Below are positions 23,867 to 37,317 of a DNA stretch of 64,000 nucleotides, in pieces. The position numbers were made by a program, and so were the translations under genes. The notes below the pieces were generated by a model that saw only the letters and a program-made list of their open reading frames with translations, had not been told where the DNA came from and ran no database searches. Origin of the DNA: Plecoglossus altivelis (lineage: Eukaryota; Chordata; Actinopteri; Osmeriformes; Plecoglossidae); contig BROE01000020.1 in NCBI GenBank assembly GCA_036571765.1, positions 14,385,918-14,449,917 of the forward strand, given 5' to 3'. How positions within the stretch are numbered: the first letter of the stretch is position 1; every line of letters starts with the position of its first letter.

Positions 23867-26800
23867 TTAAGTCTCTCCAGACAGGGCAGGCACATTAGCT
23901 AGAGCCACAACCAGTTTCTCATAGACCTGAATGCCCTTGAGGAAGACTTGCTCGTTCAAGTATTCATTATGATCGTGCAACAGAATGGGAGTCTGATTCA
24001 TTGGAGAAAACCCAATGGCTGGAATGCCAACCTGTCAAAAAAATACATGCATCCATCATTTATCAATATCACAATTTCAAGTTTCATATTGTACATGATG
24101 GCTTGATTTAATTCCACGAAAACTGAAAAGTGTTTCATCTAAAACTATTTTGTATCAAATCATGAGTTTATTTGATTTAAATCAAGTATCCACTAACGAA
24201 AGATATACTCACAGCTCGGATGAAACGGCTATCTGTGGCTGCTGGAAATATCTCTTTTTCCAAAGAAATGTTCCTAGAGCAAAAACAAAATACCAAATGT
24301 ATTGGTCAGTTAGAACTTGAATGCCTTGATTCAATTATATACCATTGTCTCTAAAAATGTAGGCGGGCATAAATAAGAGCATAAAACATAACAAAAAACA
24401 TCTGTGTCAATTTCCAATCTTAAACTCTGTAAACTAAGAAAATACAAATAATATAGTTTGCTCATGGGAACAAGCGGCACTGCATTCCCTCCCGGGGATT
24501 AGCAGGAGACAATGGATGGATGGATGAATAGTTTGCTCATCCTCACATAGTTTTGCAGGTTGTGCTGAAAGTCTTCCACCAGGGGTCATTATCATCCGTT
24601 GATGTTATATTCTGGTTCATGTGTTTCTGTAAAGGGAATTCCAGTTTGTAAGTTGTGTTGTTACTGATGATGAATACTGAGCATTTCAACTGTTGTGCTT
24701 AAAATACCCTCATCAGGCAGTGCCACGTGTAAACAGACCTGAGCAAACTTATAAGTGATGCCTTCACCAGCCTCCTTACACCACTGTTTAATCTGCTCCT
24801 CAAACTCCTGGCAATGACAAAAATATTATATTAAAGACAGTTATGAAGAAGACCATGTTAGGACACGGCATTAAAAGCCTTCAACATCAAACACACACTC
24901 ACCTGGAGATTGACTGTAGGTGGTATTCTTAGGTCAAAGCTGACATCCATTTCAGCAGGAATCACATTGTAAGCCACTCCTCCTTTCACCATGGTCATGT
25001 TGACAGTAGTTACGTCTCCAAGAGTGAAACACTCACTGGTGTTCAACCTGCAAGTCACTTACAGGTTAATGAAACACCACTGCCATGTTCAGATTCATCT
25101 CACGTTCTCTCCTCCAATAACTTACCTGTGTTTCTCCTTCTCTCTAAAGTCCAGAAATGAGTTGATAATGCTACGCTAAAAGAGGCAAATTGGAATGTGA
25201 CTTTCAGGCAATGTTTTTATCATTGTGGAGAAGTGAAAACATTAACCATGAGACGTCCCTCCCATTCTTCTCACCAGCTTCTCTGCAGCAGTGTTCTCCA
25301 CAAACCTGGAGCCATGGCCTGGACTGCCAGGACAGTGAACAGTTATCCCTAAGGGCAGAAAATACACATTAAGGTCAGATCCAGAGATAATAGTCCTCTG
25401 GCCGTTTCATGAGTATTTACTTGATTCTTGGACCAAAAGACTTTGCGAGATGAAATACTCACACCAAGGGTTCCGCTCGCCATAGAACACAGTGAAATTA
25501 TCCCCTGGGTTAGCTAGACCTGTCATAACAAGCACAGGCAAATTACAACTGTCAGTCAATTGAAAGGATCAAAGGACACTGATTTTAAGGTCTGGATAAA
25601 GATCACAGTCAGTTATTAATTAAAGGTTATGTTGTGTTAAAGTGCATGAGTAATTATTTACGTTTGAAGATGATCTATTTACCTTCGTCAAGTGCAAAGC
25701 CAATATTTAACTTTTTGAACTCTGGGTGATTCACAAATGTTTCCATTCCTTTATGACCTCCCACCTCCTCATCTGAAAAACAAAAAAGACATATAGCACA
25801 TAAAATCCACATTGACTATTGGTGCACAAAGAATAATATAAGATATTGCACAGAATAACAAAATACACAACCTGAGGGAAGCTCACTAATGTAATGGCTA
25901 TTCTTCATTCACTTTCTTGTTTGTGTTTGGGGTTAGTGAACACTGGTCAACACATTCAGACCAACAACTCACATGTGTATTAGCCCTGTTATTAGGTTAG
26001 TGTGAAAGGCGCAATCAATCATACCGGGGACAAACATTAGGTGGACGGTACGAGTCAGCTTCTTTCCTTCTGCTTTCAGTTTTCTAATGGCCTCAATGTA
26101 CCTATAGAAAGCAGAAGCCTGTGAGTAATGGGAAGGGCCACACTTTGAGGACAGATGAAGCAGAGATCAATATTTGAGTCTGTGTACAGGAATATTCAGA
26201 AGAGGAACGAGAAAGCAAGTCAGGAGTATATACGCTTGTAAACAGAACTGCAAATGTTTTTAAGAGGACGTTTAAGCGTCTGTTGGATATCTTTATTAAG
26301 TTGCCTACTGGCGTTGCTTATACGGTAAACCAACTGGGTATCTGCAGAATCCAACCAAGCAGGAGAGTGGCACACCAAACTCACTGTATAGTTACAGATT
26401 TCATGTCTTGTGTTCCTCGAGCATAAATGTTGCCCTCCGCATCTTTGACAGCAGCAAAAGCATCATACTTCCAGTGTTCCTGAAAATCAAGTGGTATCGT
26501 GAATAAAGCTCCTTTACACTAGGCCAACATATGGATTTATATGGACTGTTGCTTTACCTGGTAAACTGGCACAACATCTGTGTGGGAGTTCAACAAGATT
26601 GACTTCAAGGTAGGATGTGTCCCCTCCCATGTCATGACAGTTACCACTCGACGAGGACAAACCTAAGAAAAGGATTCATGTAAACTTGTCACAACTTCCA
26701 TTTTGAGACTTGGTGAGAACATTTACCGAAAGTGCTAGTTATACACACCTCAATCTTTTTTACTGGCAGCTTAAGCTCATCAGCTATCCGGTCCAAGAAT

Positions 26801-27240
26801 TTAAGAGCAGCATCTATAACATGAACAGATACAGGCCAATGTTGCAAGTAAGTATATTAAATTAGTTTTCAATACCTTCAAATGGACTTGGACCTCAATA
26901 TTGCATATTGTGTGTGATCAAATCTGAGACTCTAAATAGATTGCATTATGCAATAACGTTCAATGGTTCGTTTTGTGCCAAATGTAAATGCATTATTGGA
27001 TTAAGAATGCATTATTAGTTCTTGGTCCATATAGTGTATGTCACTGCATGCAACACAGCATACGTTAAAAAGGATTCACAAGTTAGTGTTGAGGGATCAA
27101 CCGCACATCATACCATAGTCTGGCTCTGGGTGGACAGTTCTCAGACGGAGATACTCTCTGAACAGACTCACAGAAGGATCCTCTCCAGTCTCAGTGGTCA
27201 CCCCACCACATACATCTACACCATCCTTATCGGGCAACAT
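23867..27240 (-). CDS. acy1: Aminoacylase-1 (N-acyl-L-amino-acid amidohydrolase)
   Basis: Cytosolic zinc enzyme that hydrolyses N-acetylated amino acids to acetate and free amino acid; M20 peptidase family. Fourteen coding exons give 419 aa (human about 408): 27114-27240, 26749-26813, 26558-26662, 26385-26479, 26025-26101, 25683-25772, 25463-25519, 25275-25348, 25126-25175, 24903-25047, 24739-24807, 24547-24626, 24213-24273, 23867-24031. Metal and catalytic motifs are all present: NSHTDVVP (metal His), RGTQDMKSV (bridging Asp), DEEVGGHKGM (general-base Glu and metal Glu), PGHGSRF (dimer-interface His) and LLHDHNEY (last metal His). The chosen ATG begins MLPDKDG; its N-terminus before SVSLFREYL is slightly longer than in mammals. 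An upstream non-coding exon fits at 27601. It neighbours abhd14a as in human 3p21.2. Confidence 0.96.
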
Positions 27241-27600
27241 TGCTCTTCTGATGACACAACACAGGGGATACGTTTGAACGGCAACAAGGCTATTTGTGTT
27301 TGGTATCAAGTTAAACTGCTTGTTATTCAAACCCTACGCTGCCCTACAAACGGGCGGGGGTTGAAAACTATAGAAAGATTTGTATGACAACCCAAACTGA
27401 CATTGGCTAGTTCACCCATTACACCACTGAGATAATCGGCCTCTCCATGAAGCTAAGATTATAAATTAGATTAGATAAAATATATTGATGAGATCGTATT
27501 GAGCCAGTATGTACTACTAAGGCAGTCGTTAATACCACACAAAAAACGTTTTATCAAATAATCCTAAATTTGCACGCAAAGACAGTTCGCCATTACTCAC

Positions 27601-27700
27601 CTTGCTTTAACCCTTATTTCTGGAGATTAAAGTTCACTCGAGACGTTTTTGAAACCTGTCTGTTGGTTAACGCGATTGCAGCAGGATTTACGAAGTGATA
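27601..27700 (-). other. acy1: Probable non-coding first exon of acy1
   Basis: A good minus-strand donor (AAGCAAG followed by GTGAGTAATGG) ends at 27601, and an acceptor CATCAG precedes AAGAGCA-ATG at 27247. Joining them gives a short 5' UTR exon. The 5' boundary at about 27,700 is approximate. Confidence 0.5.
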
Positions 27701-29018
27701 GACGATAGTTTAACAGCCTGTGTGACATGTGACAAATACAAAGAATTTCACTGGGGGACACTTCCTACTTCCTTTTTTCCAGGATGCGTGCTACTTTTGC
27801 AGACAGCGAAGCTCTCAGGGTGCCTGCTGCAGCACCAAATAACCACCTTGGGTCTACCAGTCTAATCACGAGCCACCTGTCAAAGAATAGTGCGAGTACT
27901 CCACTATGTGTGTCTTTCAATAGGTTGAGGGAGAAAAGACGATTTCTTCCCACAGTATAGCGTCCAACTATAAACATCCACTGCGCAGTCTTGATCCCCG
28001 CGAACGAGTCCCTTGTGTTAATTCTCTTCAAAAGGCATTCATTGAAGGGCTCTCTTCTCCTTTCTACAGTTGGTCATTTGTCTGTGCATTCAAAGGTTGT
28101 GGTTTGTGATACCCAAGTCTTTTGGTGAGGCAGGTTAGTGATACCAAAGCTTTTTTTTTAAAAGGCAGACAAGCTACAACTGTAGGCTAGAGCTTAGGTC
28201 TTTAGGAAGCTGCCGGTTAAAAAAAATCAACACACAAGAACCTACCATGTTTCATAAATACTTTATAATATACATAGGGCACGGTAACACCCAGTTTTTT
28301 TTTGTGCGTTTTTTGAAAGCATTGATTGTCCACTGGGAAAACGAAAAATGTACCCTCAAGTCGTTATCTCCACCACAATAAAATGTAACAGATATTGTTA
28401 TTATTGGTACTTCCTCATTATGTACATTATTTTGTGGAAAATGTTGTGAAATGGCAGTGACATTAACAGCACAATGAGGGAGCTTTTTGGTGTAGAGCTC
28501 TGAAAGGTTATGGAGAACAACCTGTTGATAATTCAACAGGCATGACTTGAAATAGTGACAGCTCAAAGGATAGTCGTCTTATTATCTTACTCAACCACAC
28601 AATTCTGAGCCAAATGAAACATGCTGCATGACGAATAGGCTAAACAATTGTGGTTTGGTTATCTTACTGTTAACAAATGCTTCATTCTGTTAATCTCTTC
28701 CTTGTTGAGAGATAACTGACAGCGAAGAGATTGATCCTCTCAGTCATCTATTGGAACTTCTAGGAGCTTTCTATTAGTAACACCTATTAGTTTTTAATAC
28801 GCCTTTTCAATAGGTCCAGTACTAAACCAGAGATGACTCACCATCAATTAAAGGTTATTACATCAGAAGCATGTCCCATAAATCCTTAGGACCAATGTTC
28901 ATTCCATTTTGAAATTGGCATTCAATATTATATATATACACCTGTACACAATTCAACATCTTACTTCATTTGTAAGTACGTTTGCTTGTTACCATGACAG
29001 TTATTTCTATGATGCATC
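27701..29018. other. Intergenic region between abhd14a and acy1
   Basis: Contains the acy1 start region and the abhd14a 3' UTR. An open frame of 88 codons at 27765-28031 (minus) has no recognisable domain and lies at the acy1 promoter. No RNA gene or mobile element is evident. Confidence 0.5.
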
Positions 29019-30968
29019 TTATTCCAATTTGCTAAGAAAGTCCAGCAGTGCTTGATGGAACTCACGAGGTCTGTCCATGTAGCAGGCATGACGTGCTCCC
29101 TCTAGCTTAAGCACAGAGTGATGAGGGAGCTGAATGAGATTCTTGTGGGACTGGGCCCCTAGATTGGTGTCAAGCGCCCCATATACAATCAGAGTAGGAG
29201 TCTGGAAATAAAAAATGTATCATTAGCATACGTACATTCATCATATGTTTATAAACATTTACTGTGACTTAGACTGACTGTCTACACTGACATTTTGATG
29301 ACAAGGATATACATTGTGAACCTTGAAAAATAGTGTCTCATGGTGGCTGCCCAGTAGTCTGCATAATCCAGCGTCATTTAACACTTATTTCGTAAGCAAT
29401 AATTTGGTATATTTTGACACCAATTCGTATTTTAATGAATCTCTGTAAAAGACAAACAACCATTGCAAAATGTTCCAATAAAATGTAGAATTCTAACCTA
29501 GACCTAACTTCAAAGAGGCTAACATTTGTCATTTATCAGGCCTATAAAATGTTGCACAGATAATGAACAAAGAAGTAGCTTGTGAAAATGAGCCATATTC
29601 TTGCTACAACTGCAATAATACAACTGCATTGTGCTATATTGCTCTCATTCAAACGTAGGTCAAACAGATCCTGCATACTCTCAGTTTTTTATTTGCTTTG
29701 CTTTATTTGCTTTAGAAGTTTCATGGTGCACTGGGAATATAATTTCTACATTCTGAGCATCCTCAATCTTCACAGTAGCAGTAGAATGTACCTGGACGCC
29801 CTGGTACTGTTCTGCAGTGTAACTCCGTGTTCCTACTGGTGCGATGGGTATGAAGCCATGCAGCTGTGCGCTGTGCTTCATAAGGAAGGGTACTGAGTAG
29901 TGTCCACTCATAGAAGGACTCAGCAGCACTGGTGTTCTAACACCCAATGCCTCCATAAACTTCCAGAGAAGATCCACCCGATTCTGATCAGTCTTAACAG
30001 CATCCGAATCAGGTGAATTTCCAAATCCTGTATTGGACAGACAGAATGAAAAAGTAGCATTCAAGTCACTATTAAAACAATATACTAGGCCAGGCATGTT
30101 ATGTTCAGTTCAATTCTATTTTTATCAACGAAAACAGGAACAAGGAGTTATTCGATTTTGTACAGCAAATAGGGCACGGCTTCAAAGCCATTTACTCCTT
30201 TAAAACATGGTGACTTGTCACTTAATACTGTGTTACTGTTCAAACATGGTTGAACACATCTACAAACTGCTATAACAGTTGTCATGGTGTTAGAAGAATG
30301 TCACTGTTACTTCTACCTGGAAGGTCCATTGCCAAAGCCTGATATCCATTAGAGGCCAGTAAGGACAGTGTTCCAAGTTCTTCCCACGTTTTAGAGGAGA
30401 AGGCCTGGCCATGAAGAAGGACAATTTGTAGCCTGTATTCAAAAAAGTACATTATTCAAAAATCTGCCAATTTACTAGTTGTTTGTTGATATATTTGACA
30501 GTTAGTGGGGGATCTAGATCTCGCATGACACATAGTTTGAAAGAAATTAGGTCAAACATAAAAGGAAGAGTTCGAATTGAATCTGTCAGACATACAAAGT
30601 TGTAGGAGGGAAATCAAGCTCTACACGGAAACTAACTGTAAAGAGTAGGCTAGATAATGTATGTGGCAGTTGGACCGAAAGACGTTTTGGTGGTGGTCAG
30701 TTTACCTGGGAAGAATCTGCCTACCAGCTACATCCATGGGCAGAGCTTCCCGAAAGAATAGTGGGGGGTCTCCAGGTAAATGCCCTGTGCGAATGGACAC
30801 ATTGATAGATGGCGGAGGAGGGGGAGAGGCGACCGCAAGCCCCATTCTTTGGACATCAAGGGAGGGTTCCATGCTTCCCTGTCGGATAGATGGCAGCAGC
30901 AGGTACAGCAACACCGTAGCCACTAGCACCAGCCCGAGCACAACAAGACGATTGCGCAGGAAATTCAT
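29019..30968 (-). CDS. abhd14a: Alpha/beta hydrolase domain protein 14A
   Basis: Single-pass membrane serine hydrolase-like protein of unsettled substrate. Four coding exons give 265 aa: 30706-30968, 30317-30432, 29792-30027, 29019-29201. An N-terminal membrane segment (about residues 8-28, LVVLGLVLVATVLLYLLLP) separates it from the soluble paralogue ABHD14B. The core shows LLHGQAFSSKTWEELGT (oxyanion-loop region), GYQALAMDLPG, the nucleophile elbow SPSMSGHYSVPFL with its Ser, LIVYGALD for the acid, and GARHACYMDRP for the catalytic His. It is tandem with and upstream of acy1, the same order as in mammals, where ABHD14A-ACY1 read-through transcripts are annotated. Confidence 0.95.
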
Positions 30969-33754
30969 TGTAGCGAGATGGCCTGGGTAGGGAAAGCAGA
31001 GGTGTATTAGAGAGCTAACTACGTAAATATTTACATTCCGTTATCTATAGTTTAGCTACATTCTGTCGCTTGATGGTAATGACTTCTTTAGCTGCTTCAA
31101 CACGTCTACCAGTAATTAGCAACGTTTACATTATGGTCAGATATAAATTAGAAAAACACAATAAATGCTTTGTCAGATTTATCGGAAGACAGTAGTTCAG
31201 AATGGGGCTAGTTAGTGGGCATTTAGTAATACTAAGCCATGTCGATTAATTCAAGCAAACATACATCGACAACAGGACTGGATAACTGGTCTCTGATATT
31301 TTCAATCCATTGGGTCCATTGGCATTCTAGCTAGTTTGCGATTGCTTGTCAATTGAATCTCACGTCAGCGCGGATTTACTAGGAGCCCTTGTAACTAGCA
31401 AGCTATCGACGTTGACGCGTCTGTAAACACAGCTCCCATGTGTGACAGCGGAGGCCAAAGGGAACTATTCTAGCGCACAAAGGTTCCGCTTTCCCATTAT
31501 TGAGCAGATTTCTTAGTCAGGAAAGTGACTTAATTAAAAATAATCGTAGTCTTCCTTCTAATTTTAAATGAAAGTTTTCTAATTAACTAAACTTGTTTAA
31601 AATGGTGTAATATATTGACACATATAGCCTTAAGGCACGAGATAGTCAAAGGGGAAGACTTCTCTTCATTTGATATTATTAAGACAATGACAGAAAGCAG
31701 AACGTCCGGGCGAGGGAGTACTGGCTGTATATGGGATCTAGGAAAGCTGAGAGTCTGGTTTCAGTTATGAAACAGGGCTTTCTGTCTTCCCAAGCCCATA
31801 ATATTGCTTTTGGCACAGTGAAATGACCCCCCACTTTTGTAAACGGAAAATATGCTAGAAATCAAGAATGTGAAATTGAAAAGAAATTAAATTGGTGACA
31901 ACAGCAATAAGAAATGATATGCACGTCTTGATGGGATTTTTTAAGAAAAAAAAAACAGAATAACACGAATGTCTTTCCTCCAACTATGGTTTGACTATTT
32001 AAACATCATGAATCCACACTATCCATCCACACATTTTTATTTTAAAAGTCCACATTTTATAAATATTGTAATTCAATTACAAATCAGGAACTGCATCCAA
32101 GCAGAGGATACAGAAGCCATGTTTGAAACATAAATAAAGCACGCCATAACACAAAGGACTGAATTTTGAACAAATGCTGGTTTCACAACACAATGACCAA
32201 ATGGCATACACCAAATTCAAGCTTCCAGCGACTGTAAGCTTAAGTTTGGTTTATCCGGATATCTAAAATGTATACGTATATAAAAAGCAGACATGTGTAC
32301 ACACACACTAATGACTAGAGACATAGTACTGTAACACTGGAGGAAAATGGAACTTAGCGGCAAATACTCAGTAAACATTAAAAGCTCAATGCAGCATAAA
32401 AGGCGCACAAACCTAAAACACTGAGTAGAGTCTTTTTAATAACCAATAATACACTGTAAATGCAATGTATGCATGTCATGATTTTTTTTAAAGGTAATCC
32501 AGTCATCCAATCCACAAAATGTAATGTCTTCCATACAACACGTCATGCTGAGGTCAAGCATGTGTGAAGCTTCAATTGGAAAGTATTTCCATTTCTTTCT
32601 TCTACTGCTAGAGGACAGTCAATGCCCAATGAAAATGCAAACTTATTAGAATAAGGCAGTGTTGGCGAAAGGTCGGTGTCTCTTATTGATTAGAATTGGG
32701 TGGGACAGCTGAGAGGTAGTATAATAGCACAGTTCACTTCAAATGAAAGCTTACAGTGGCAAAGGCACCTCTACAATTGCAGCATTTCCGTGTAACCTAT
32801 TACATTTGCTACTGCTTTGACATGTTAACATTCAGCAAACTTCAACCAGTAGCATCAGACTTAGAGACCTTCAGATTTCCATCCGCCTATTTAAGACAAG
32901 AAAATGACATCTGAAATATGGCGAATGGAAACTAGGCTACTGGCACACAAAACATCTTCATTCCTTAAGTTTGCATGTTACAATATGGATCCATATATTT
33001 CTTTGCATGGAATAATTGTCCTTTGTTCCTACTACTGTATTCAACCTCAAATGGAAATAGAAATGGGAGCAGAGGTTCACCAATCTGCAGAAACCTGCAT
33101 CTACATATTGTGGAACCATTTCAGAATGTTCCTCAATGTCAAATAGTGAAGACTGAACATATAAATCTTCTACAGTACGTTTTACAATTACTTTGAGAAT
33201 CTGGGGAAATATCTGTGTAAGGGACAAGGGAGGGGAAACAAATCCCGCATGCCTGTGATGTTCAGACAGACCTGAACATGATCCAGAAACACTGCCACCT
33301 CTGGGCTAAAGCTGGGTGGATCAGGAAACGAAAATATGCTCAAGGACCTTTGAGCAGCAAGAATCCTGCATTAGACACGAAGGGAGACAACATTCCTCTC
33401 CCACAACACCAGAAACTGGTCTCCTCAGTCCCCAGATCCGGTCATTAAAAGATGAGGGGATGCTATACAGTGGTAAACATGGCTCTGTCCCAACTTTGAC
33501 ACGTGTTGCTGCCATCACATATAAAATGACCTGTTTTTCTTAAAATGGTAACGTATGGGTTTTACACAACGTCCCGAATTTTGGTGAATTGAGGTTGTAC
33601 ATAATTAGCGAAGCTCTTGTAATTGCTTTTGACTTTCCACGTTGTTTGTCGTGTCTTGAGGAATTAGCTGGAATGAGCTGTGAAACCGCTGTCTCCTCCT
33701 GTATGGTTCCCATTCACCATCATTCTGCAATGTAACTTCTGAGGCAACGCTGCA
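30969..33754 (-). other. hyal2 3' UTR, intergenic DNA and abhd14a promoter region
   Basis: The abhd14a 5' region occupies roughly 30,969-31,500. The remainder, A/T-rich with poly-T runs and TTTATTTT near 32,036, is probably in part the hyal2 3' UTR. I see no coding exon, RNA gene or intact repeat. Confidence 0.45.
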
Positions 33755-36415
33755 TTAGTGTAGCAGTGCCAGGAGTCCCAATGGTATTATTAGTGTTAGG
33801 GACCAGACAGTTAGCATGGGGGAAGCTCCATTCTGCCCCTGCTCCTTCTGAGCACAGCCTTCGCCCCTGTACCCGCTGTAGCACTGGCACTGAAAGTAGG
33901 TCCGGTAAAATGCCAGTTCCTCCTGTCCAAGTTGGCCTGTGACCTTCAGGCTGCTGCCCTGGCTGCTGATGGTGTGGGATATGGGGTTGAGGTGCAGGTA
34001 CACATCGCTGTCTGAGCGCTTACGGAGACAGCGGCCATGGTAACCACACAGCTTCTGACTACATAGTCCTGCTGCTGTGGAAACGTTGAGTAGGTACCGA
34101 CCCAGCGGACCCCCCAAATAGTCATTCAGGCTTGAGCAGCTGGCCTGTAGACAAACAAGCAAGATGCACAGTTGACACAAAAACAACAATCAAACAAAGA
34201 CACCTAGTAGAACTTAATGTGACAGATTGGAAGACAATGCATGCATAAAAGAAGAGATGACAGTGGCAGGTTTGTAGCCTCTCTGCTACAGATGCAAGTT
34301 GAAGTCAAGACACCTACCCTACTTCTGGTATAGGTGGAGTCTCCCCAAAAGATGACCCCAGCTGCTCCTAATGCAACACTCTCACCAATAGTGGACACCA
34401 GGTCTGTCTGCAGACGCAAGAAGTGATTCACAATTATTTTACTCCAAAACAGCGCACCGACTCCTCTCTTCCAACAACTTGTATCTTGCCAACACTCCAC
34501 CTGTGCTGTTGAAGTCTTTCAACAGTTCTTCCCATTTATAAAATAGGCTTGCGTAACAATAGTACAGCAGTTGAATGGGTAAACTTGCTCCCTCCTGCGC
34601 TCTCAGACAGGGGTCCAAGCAGAAAGAGCTCTGGTAAGAAAGTAAACATTGACACTGCTGCTGTTTGAAAGCAGCTCATTCATTCACAGTTGCCCACAAA
34701 AACCTCTGAACGTGTTCATGCAAGCTCTCTCATTTACAACTCAGACCCTACGGAACTGATCCATTCTTGGAAAACTGTGCTAAATAATACATTGTGACCA
34801 TTTAATGTTTATTCCAGTCTGGTAGAGTATTAAACATTTATGAGATGTAACCTACTTTTTTTTACACCCATTACAATTACAGCCAAAAATAACACTACTG
34901 GCATTCTGGTGTGTATGTCCCTACACCCAGTCTTGGAGGGGTGGCTATGGCTAGGCCTAATGATATTCTATGTCGATGTAGTTGAGCCATATTTAGGTTT
35001 AGAGGCAAACAGAGCCTACTCTTGTTCATCTGACCAAATGCTACAGGAAGAAAGTAAGGGGGGGGGGAGAGAAAATGTGTGTTTTCTATATTTAACCATT
35101 TTAGACATAACTGTGTTCATGGAATTTTCATTCAGGTATGCCATAGTCCTAGTTCATAGTCCTAGTCCATAGTCCTAGACAATAGTCCTATGTATATGCC
35201 TATGTTGTATTAGTATTTGCATTACTGGCTGAAGTTTATAGGTAGATAAAATGCATCCCATTGAAATATATATTTTTAAATACACAACTTAATAGGTTGG
35301 ATTCTTCATTATCATCTCTTGTAAAGCATCTTAGAGCTCTACTTCTTCTTGGTAAACCACACCAGTCAGTTTTCAGCAGACCTCTCAACACCTTGCATTA
35401 TAAGTTAAACACAAAAAGCATATTAAATAGTTAATGTCATTCTTATGTGTCCCCTCACCTCACTTAGTTGTGTGGGCTCATTGGAATACGTTGGCCGGGT
35501 GTAGACAAACACAGGACGTGCCAATCCATCCCCAACAGATGCTAGGCGCATCCCCTCTTTCACTCTATTGCGGACAAACTGACGTCCGAAAGTGGTGGAG
35601 CGCAGCATACTACTCAGGTATACAGATGGAAAAAGGGCTGTGCTTTCAGTCCACAGCCAGGTCAGTTGGTCATTGCGGGCCACTTCCACTTTTGGGCAGC
35701 GACCAGTGTAGTTCCGTAGACCATTCCTGTAATCATGATTGTAGCAGTCTGGGAAGAGGTAGAACCCCCACAACTGGTTGGGTCGTAGACTTTTGGCCAG
35801 TCGCAAGGTCTCCAGCATAAACCTACGAGCTGAAAGCTCAAAGTCTTGCTGCCCCACTGTGCCCACCTGCTCCGGGGGCCAGCTGGGGTTTTTCTGTGCC
35901 ACCAGTTGACGAGATCTGTTTCTGTACACATCCTTCACGTCCCAGTTCCGGATCCACAAAGGACGCCATTCCTCCCAGTCAATGACAGCAAGTCCTTTGG
36001 CGCCTGGCTCCCGTATGTACTTTTGCACCCCTTCAGGCATCTTTTCACGATGCTCTGTGAGGCTGGCGGCCTGTGGAAGGCCTCCATTCACAGGTGTTCC
36101 ATCAGGATTATAGTAAGGATACAAGCCCAGACGGTCTTTATAAAAGATAGTGAGATTCTGCCGAACAAAGCCCTCATTAGGTGAGGCGACAATCTGGAAC
36201 TGTTCCAATGGGAAACGAACACCATGCCGTGGGCCACAATCCTCTGTTGGTGCATTCCAGGCAAGGAGCACAGGCTTTTGGGGAAATAGAGGCCACCTGG
36301 TTGGCTTTAGCTCTTCAGCAAGAAGGACATTCCAAGGGGCGAGTATAGCCAGAATCAACCAGGGCAGCAGGCCAACCAGGGCTGAGAAAGGGTATAATAC
36401 AACACCCATGACCAT
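33755..36415 (-). CDS. hyal2: Hyaluronidase-2 (GPI-anchored)
   Basis: Glycoside hydrolase family 56 enzyme at the cell surface or in acidic vesicles that cuts high-mass hyaluronan. Three coding exons give 478 aa (human 473): 35459-36415, 34318-34407, 33755-34144. An N-terminal signal (ALVGLLPWLILAILAPWNVL) is followed by the GH56 barrel: KPVLLAWNAPTEDCG, the catalytic pair in GLAVIDWEEWRP (Asp-x-Glu), NPSWPPEQ, LWGFYLFPDCYN and RPTYSNEPTQLSE. An EGF-like segment (CGYHGRCLRK ... FQCQCYSGYRGEGC) and a C-terminal hydrophobic tail (MLTVWSLTLIIPLGLLALLH) of GPI-signal type follow. The ATG at 36413-36415 is the first after the acceptor; a second lies six bases on. A non-coding first exon fits near 37,145. 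Its place beside tusc2 supports hyal2 over other HYAL paralogues. Confidence 0.95.
35142..35189. repeat. 13-bp tandem repeat in hyal2 intron
   Basis: About 3.5 imperfect copies of CATAGTCCTAGTC lie in the intron between the large hyal2 exon and the 90-base exon. No function is apparent. Confidence 0.8.
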
Positions 36416-37144
36416 CTGCCCTGGGAGGTGTGTGTGTGTGGGGGGGAGATAACAAAAATACATTTTATAATACTATACTGTACTTAGTGTCACCATACCA
36501 CAAGACATGTAGTTACACAAACACAAAGGGGCGCATCCTCCCCAAATGTCCCATTTTTCTGAGCTCAACTGTGGCCAGTGTCAAGACCACACCAGGTGCG
36601 TTATTCCATACAGTATACACTATAAACCCAATTGAAGACATATGTTACGTTACTTTTAAATATCACGACATTAAGTTGAGCCCATGTGTAGTACAAGGTC
36701 CTTTTTCACTCAGATTTAAATTGTTGTGAAACGAAATCGCCGCTTTGACGATGCTGAGCAGTAAACGTGGCTAGCTAGGAGGGCTAACGTGGCTTGCTAG
36801 CTTTGGACGATGACTGGTGCTAACTATTACAGTTTGCTCATTCTACCCAGTTGAGTAACGCGAGCTAGCATAAACAGTAAGCAAAGTAGCACTGGCATAC
36901 ATCCAAGAACGTAAACTTCAAAGTATAGTAAAGTAAGTAGCTAGCTAACCAAAGCAACTACTTTTGTAGATTACAGACCATAACAGCATCACAATATCTT
37001 TACAAATCATACATTACAAATCCAGCAGACAGGTGAAAGTGTTTGAGGGTTAATGTCAACTAGCAGCGGCACACATATCATGGCTAGTAAGTATTAAAAC
37101 ACAAGTCTTTAGGTAACCTTTAGTTACTTTCCAGTCCCACTTAC

Positions 37145-37250
37145 TCTGACCTGCTGCTGTGCTGATGTGAGGCTGAGAATCTCAGGACACCGGTTTAATC
37201 GACTCGTGGGGGGTCAAATAACTAACTAAATGGAAATTAATTCCCGTACA
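37145..37250 (-). other. hyal2: Probable non-coding first exon of hyal2
   Basis: On the minus strand CAGA is followed by GTAAGTGGG, a strong donor at 37144, ahead of the acceptor CTCCCAG just before the hyal2 ATG. The 5' limit is approximate; the intervening intron is about 0.7 kb. Confidence 0.5.
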
Positions 37251-37317
37251 TCCCCCTTTGCATCCACACATGATGGATCTATTCTTATAGATCATTTTAA
37301 GATAGCCTGTCCTTCAA

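Noticed and set aside
24478..24535. GGATGGATGGATGA run in an acy1 intron
   Set aside because: Too short to be more than a simple-sequence stutter.
27765..28031. 88-codon minus-strand frame upstream of acy1
   Set aside because: No recognised domain, overlaps the acy1 promoter, and the frame length is within chance for this base composition.
34204..34500. Minus-strand frame extending the 90-base hyal2 exon on both sides
   Set aside because: Only 34318-34407 matches hyaluronidase; the flanks are intron read-through beyond clear splice sites.
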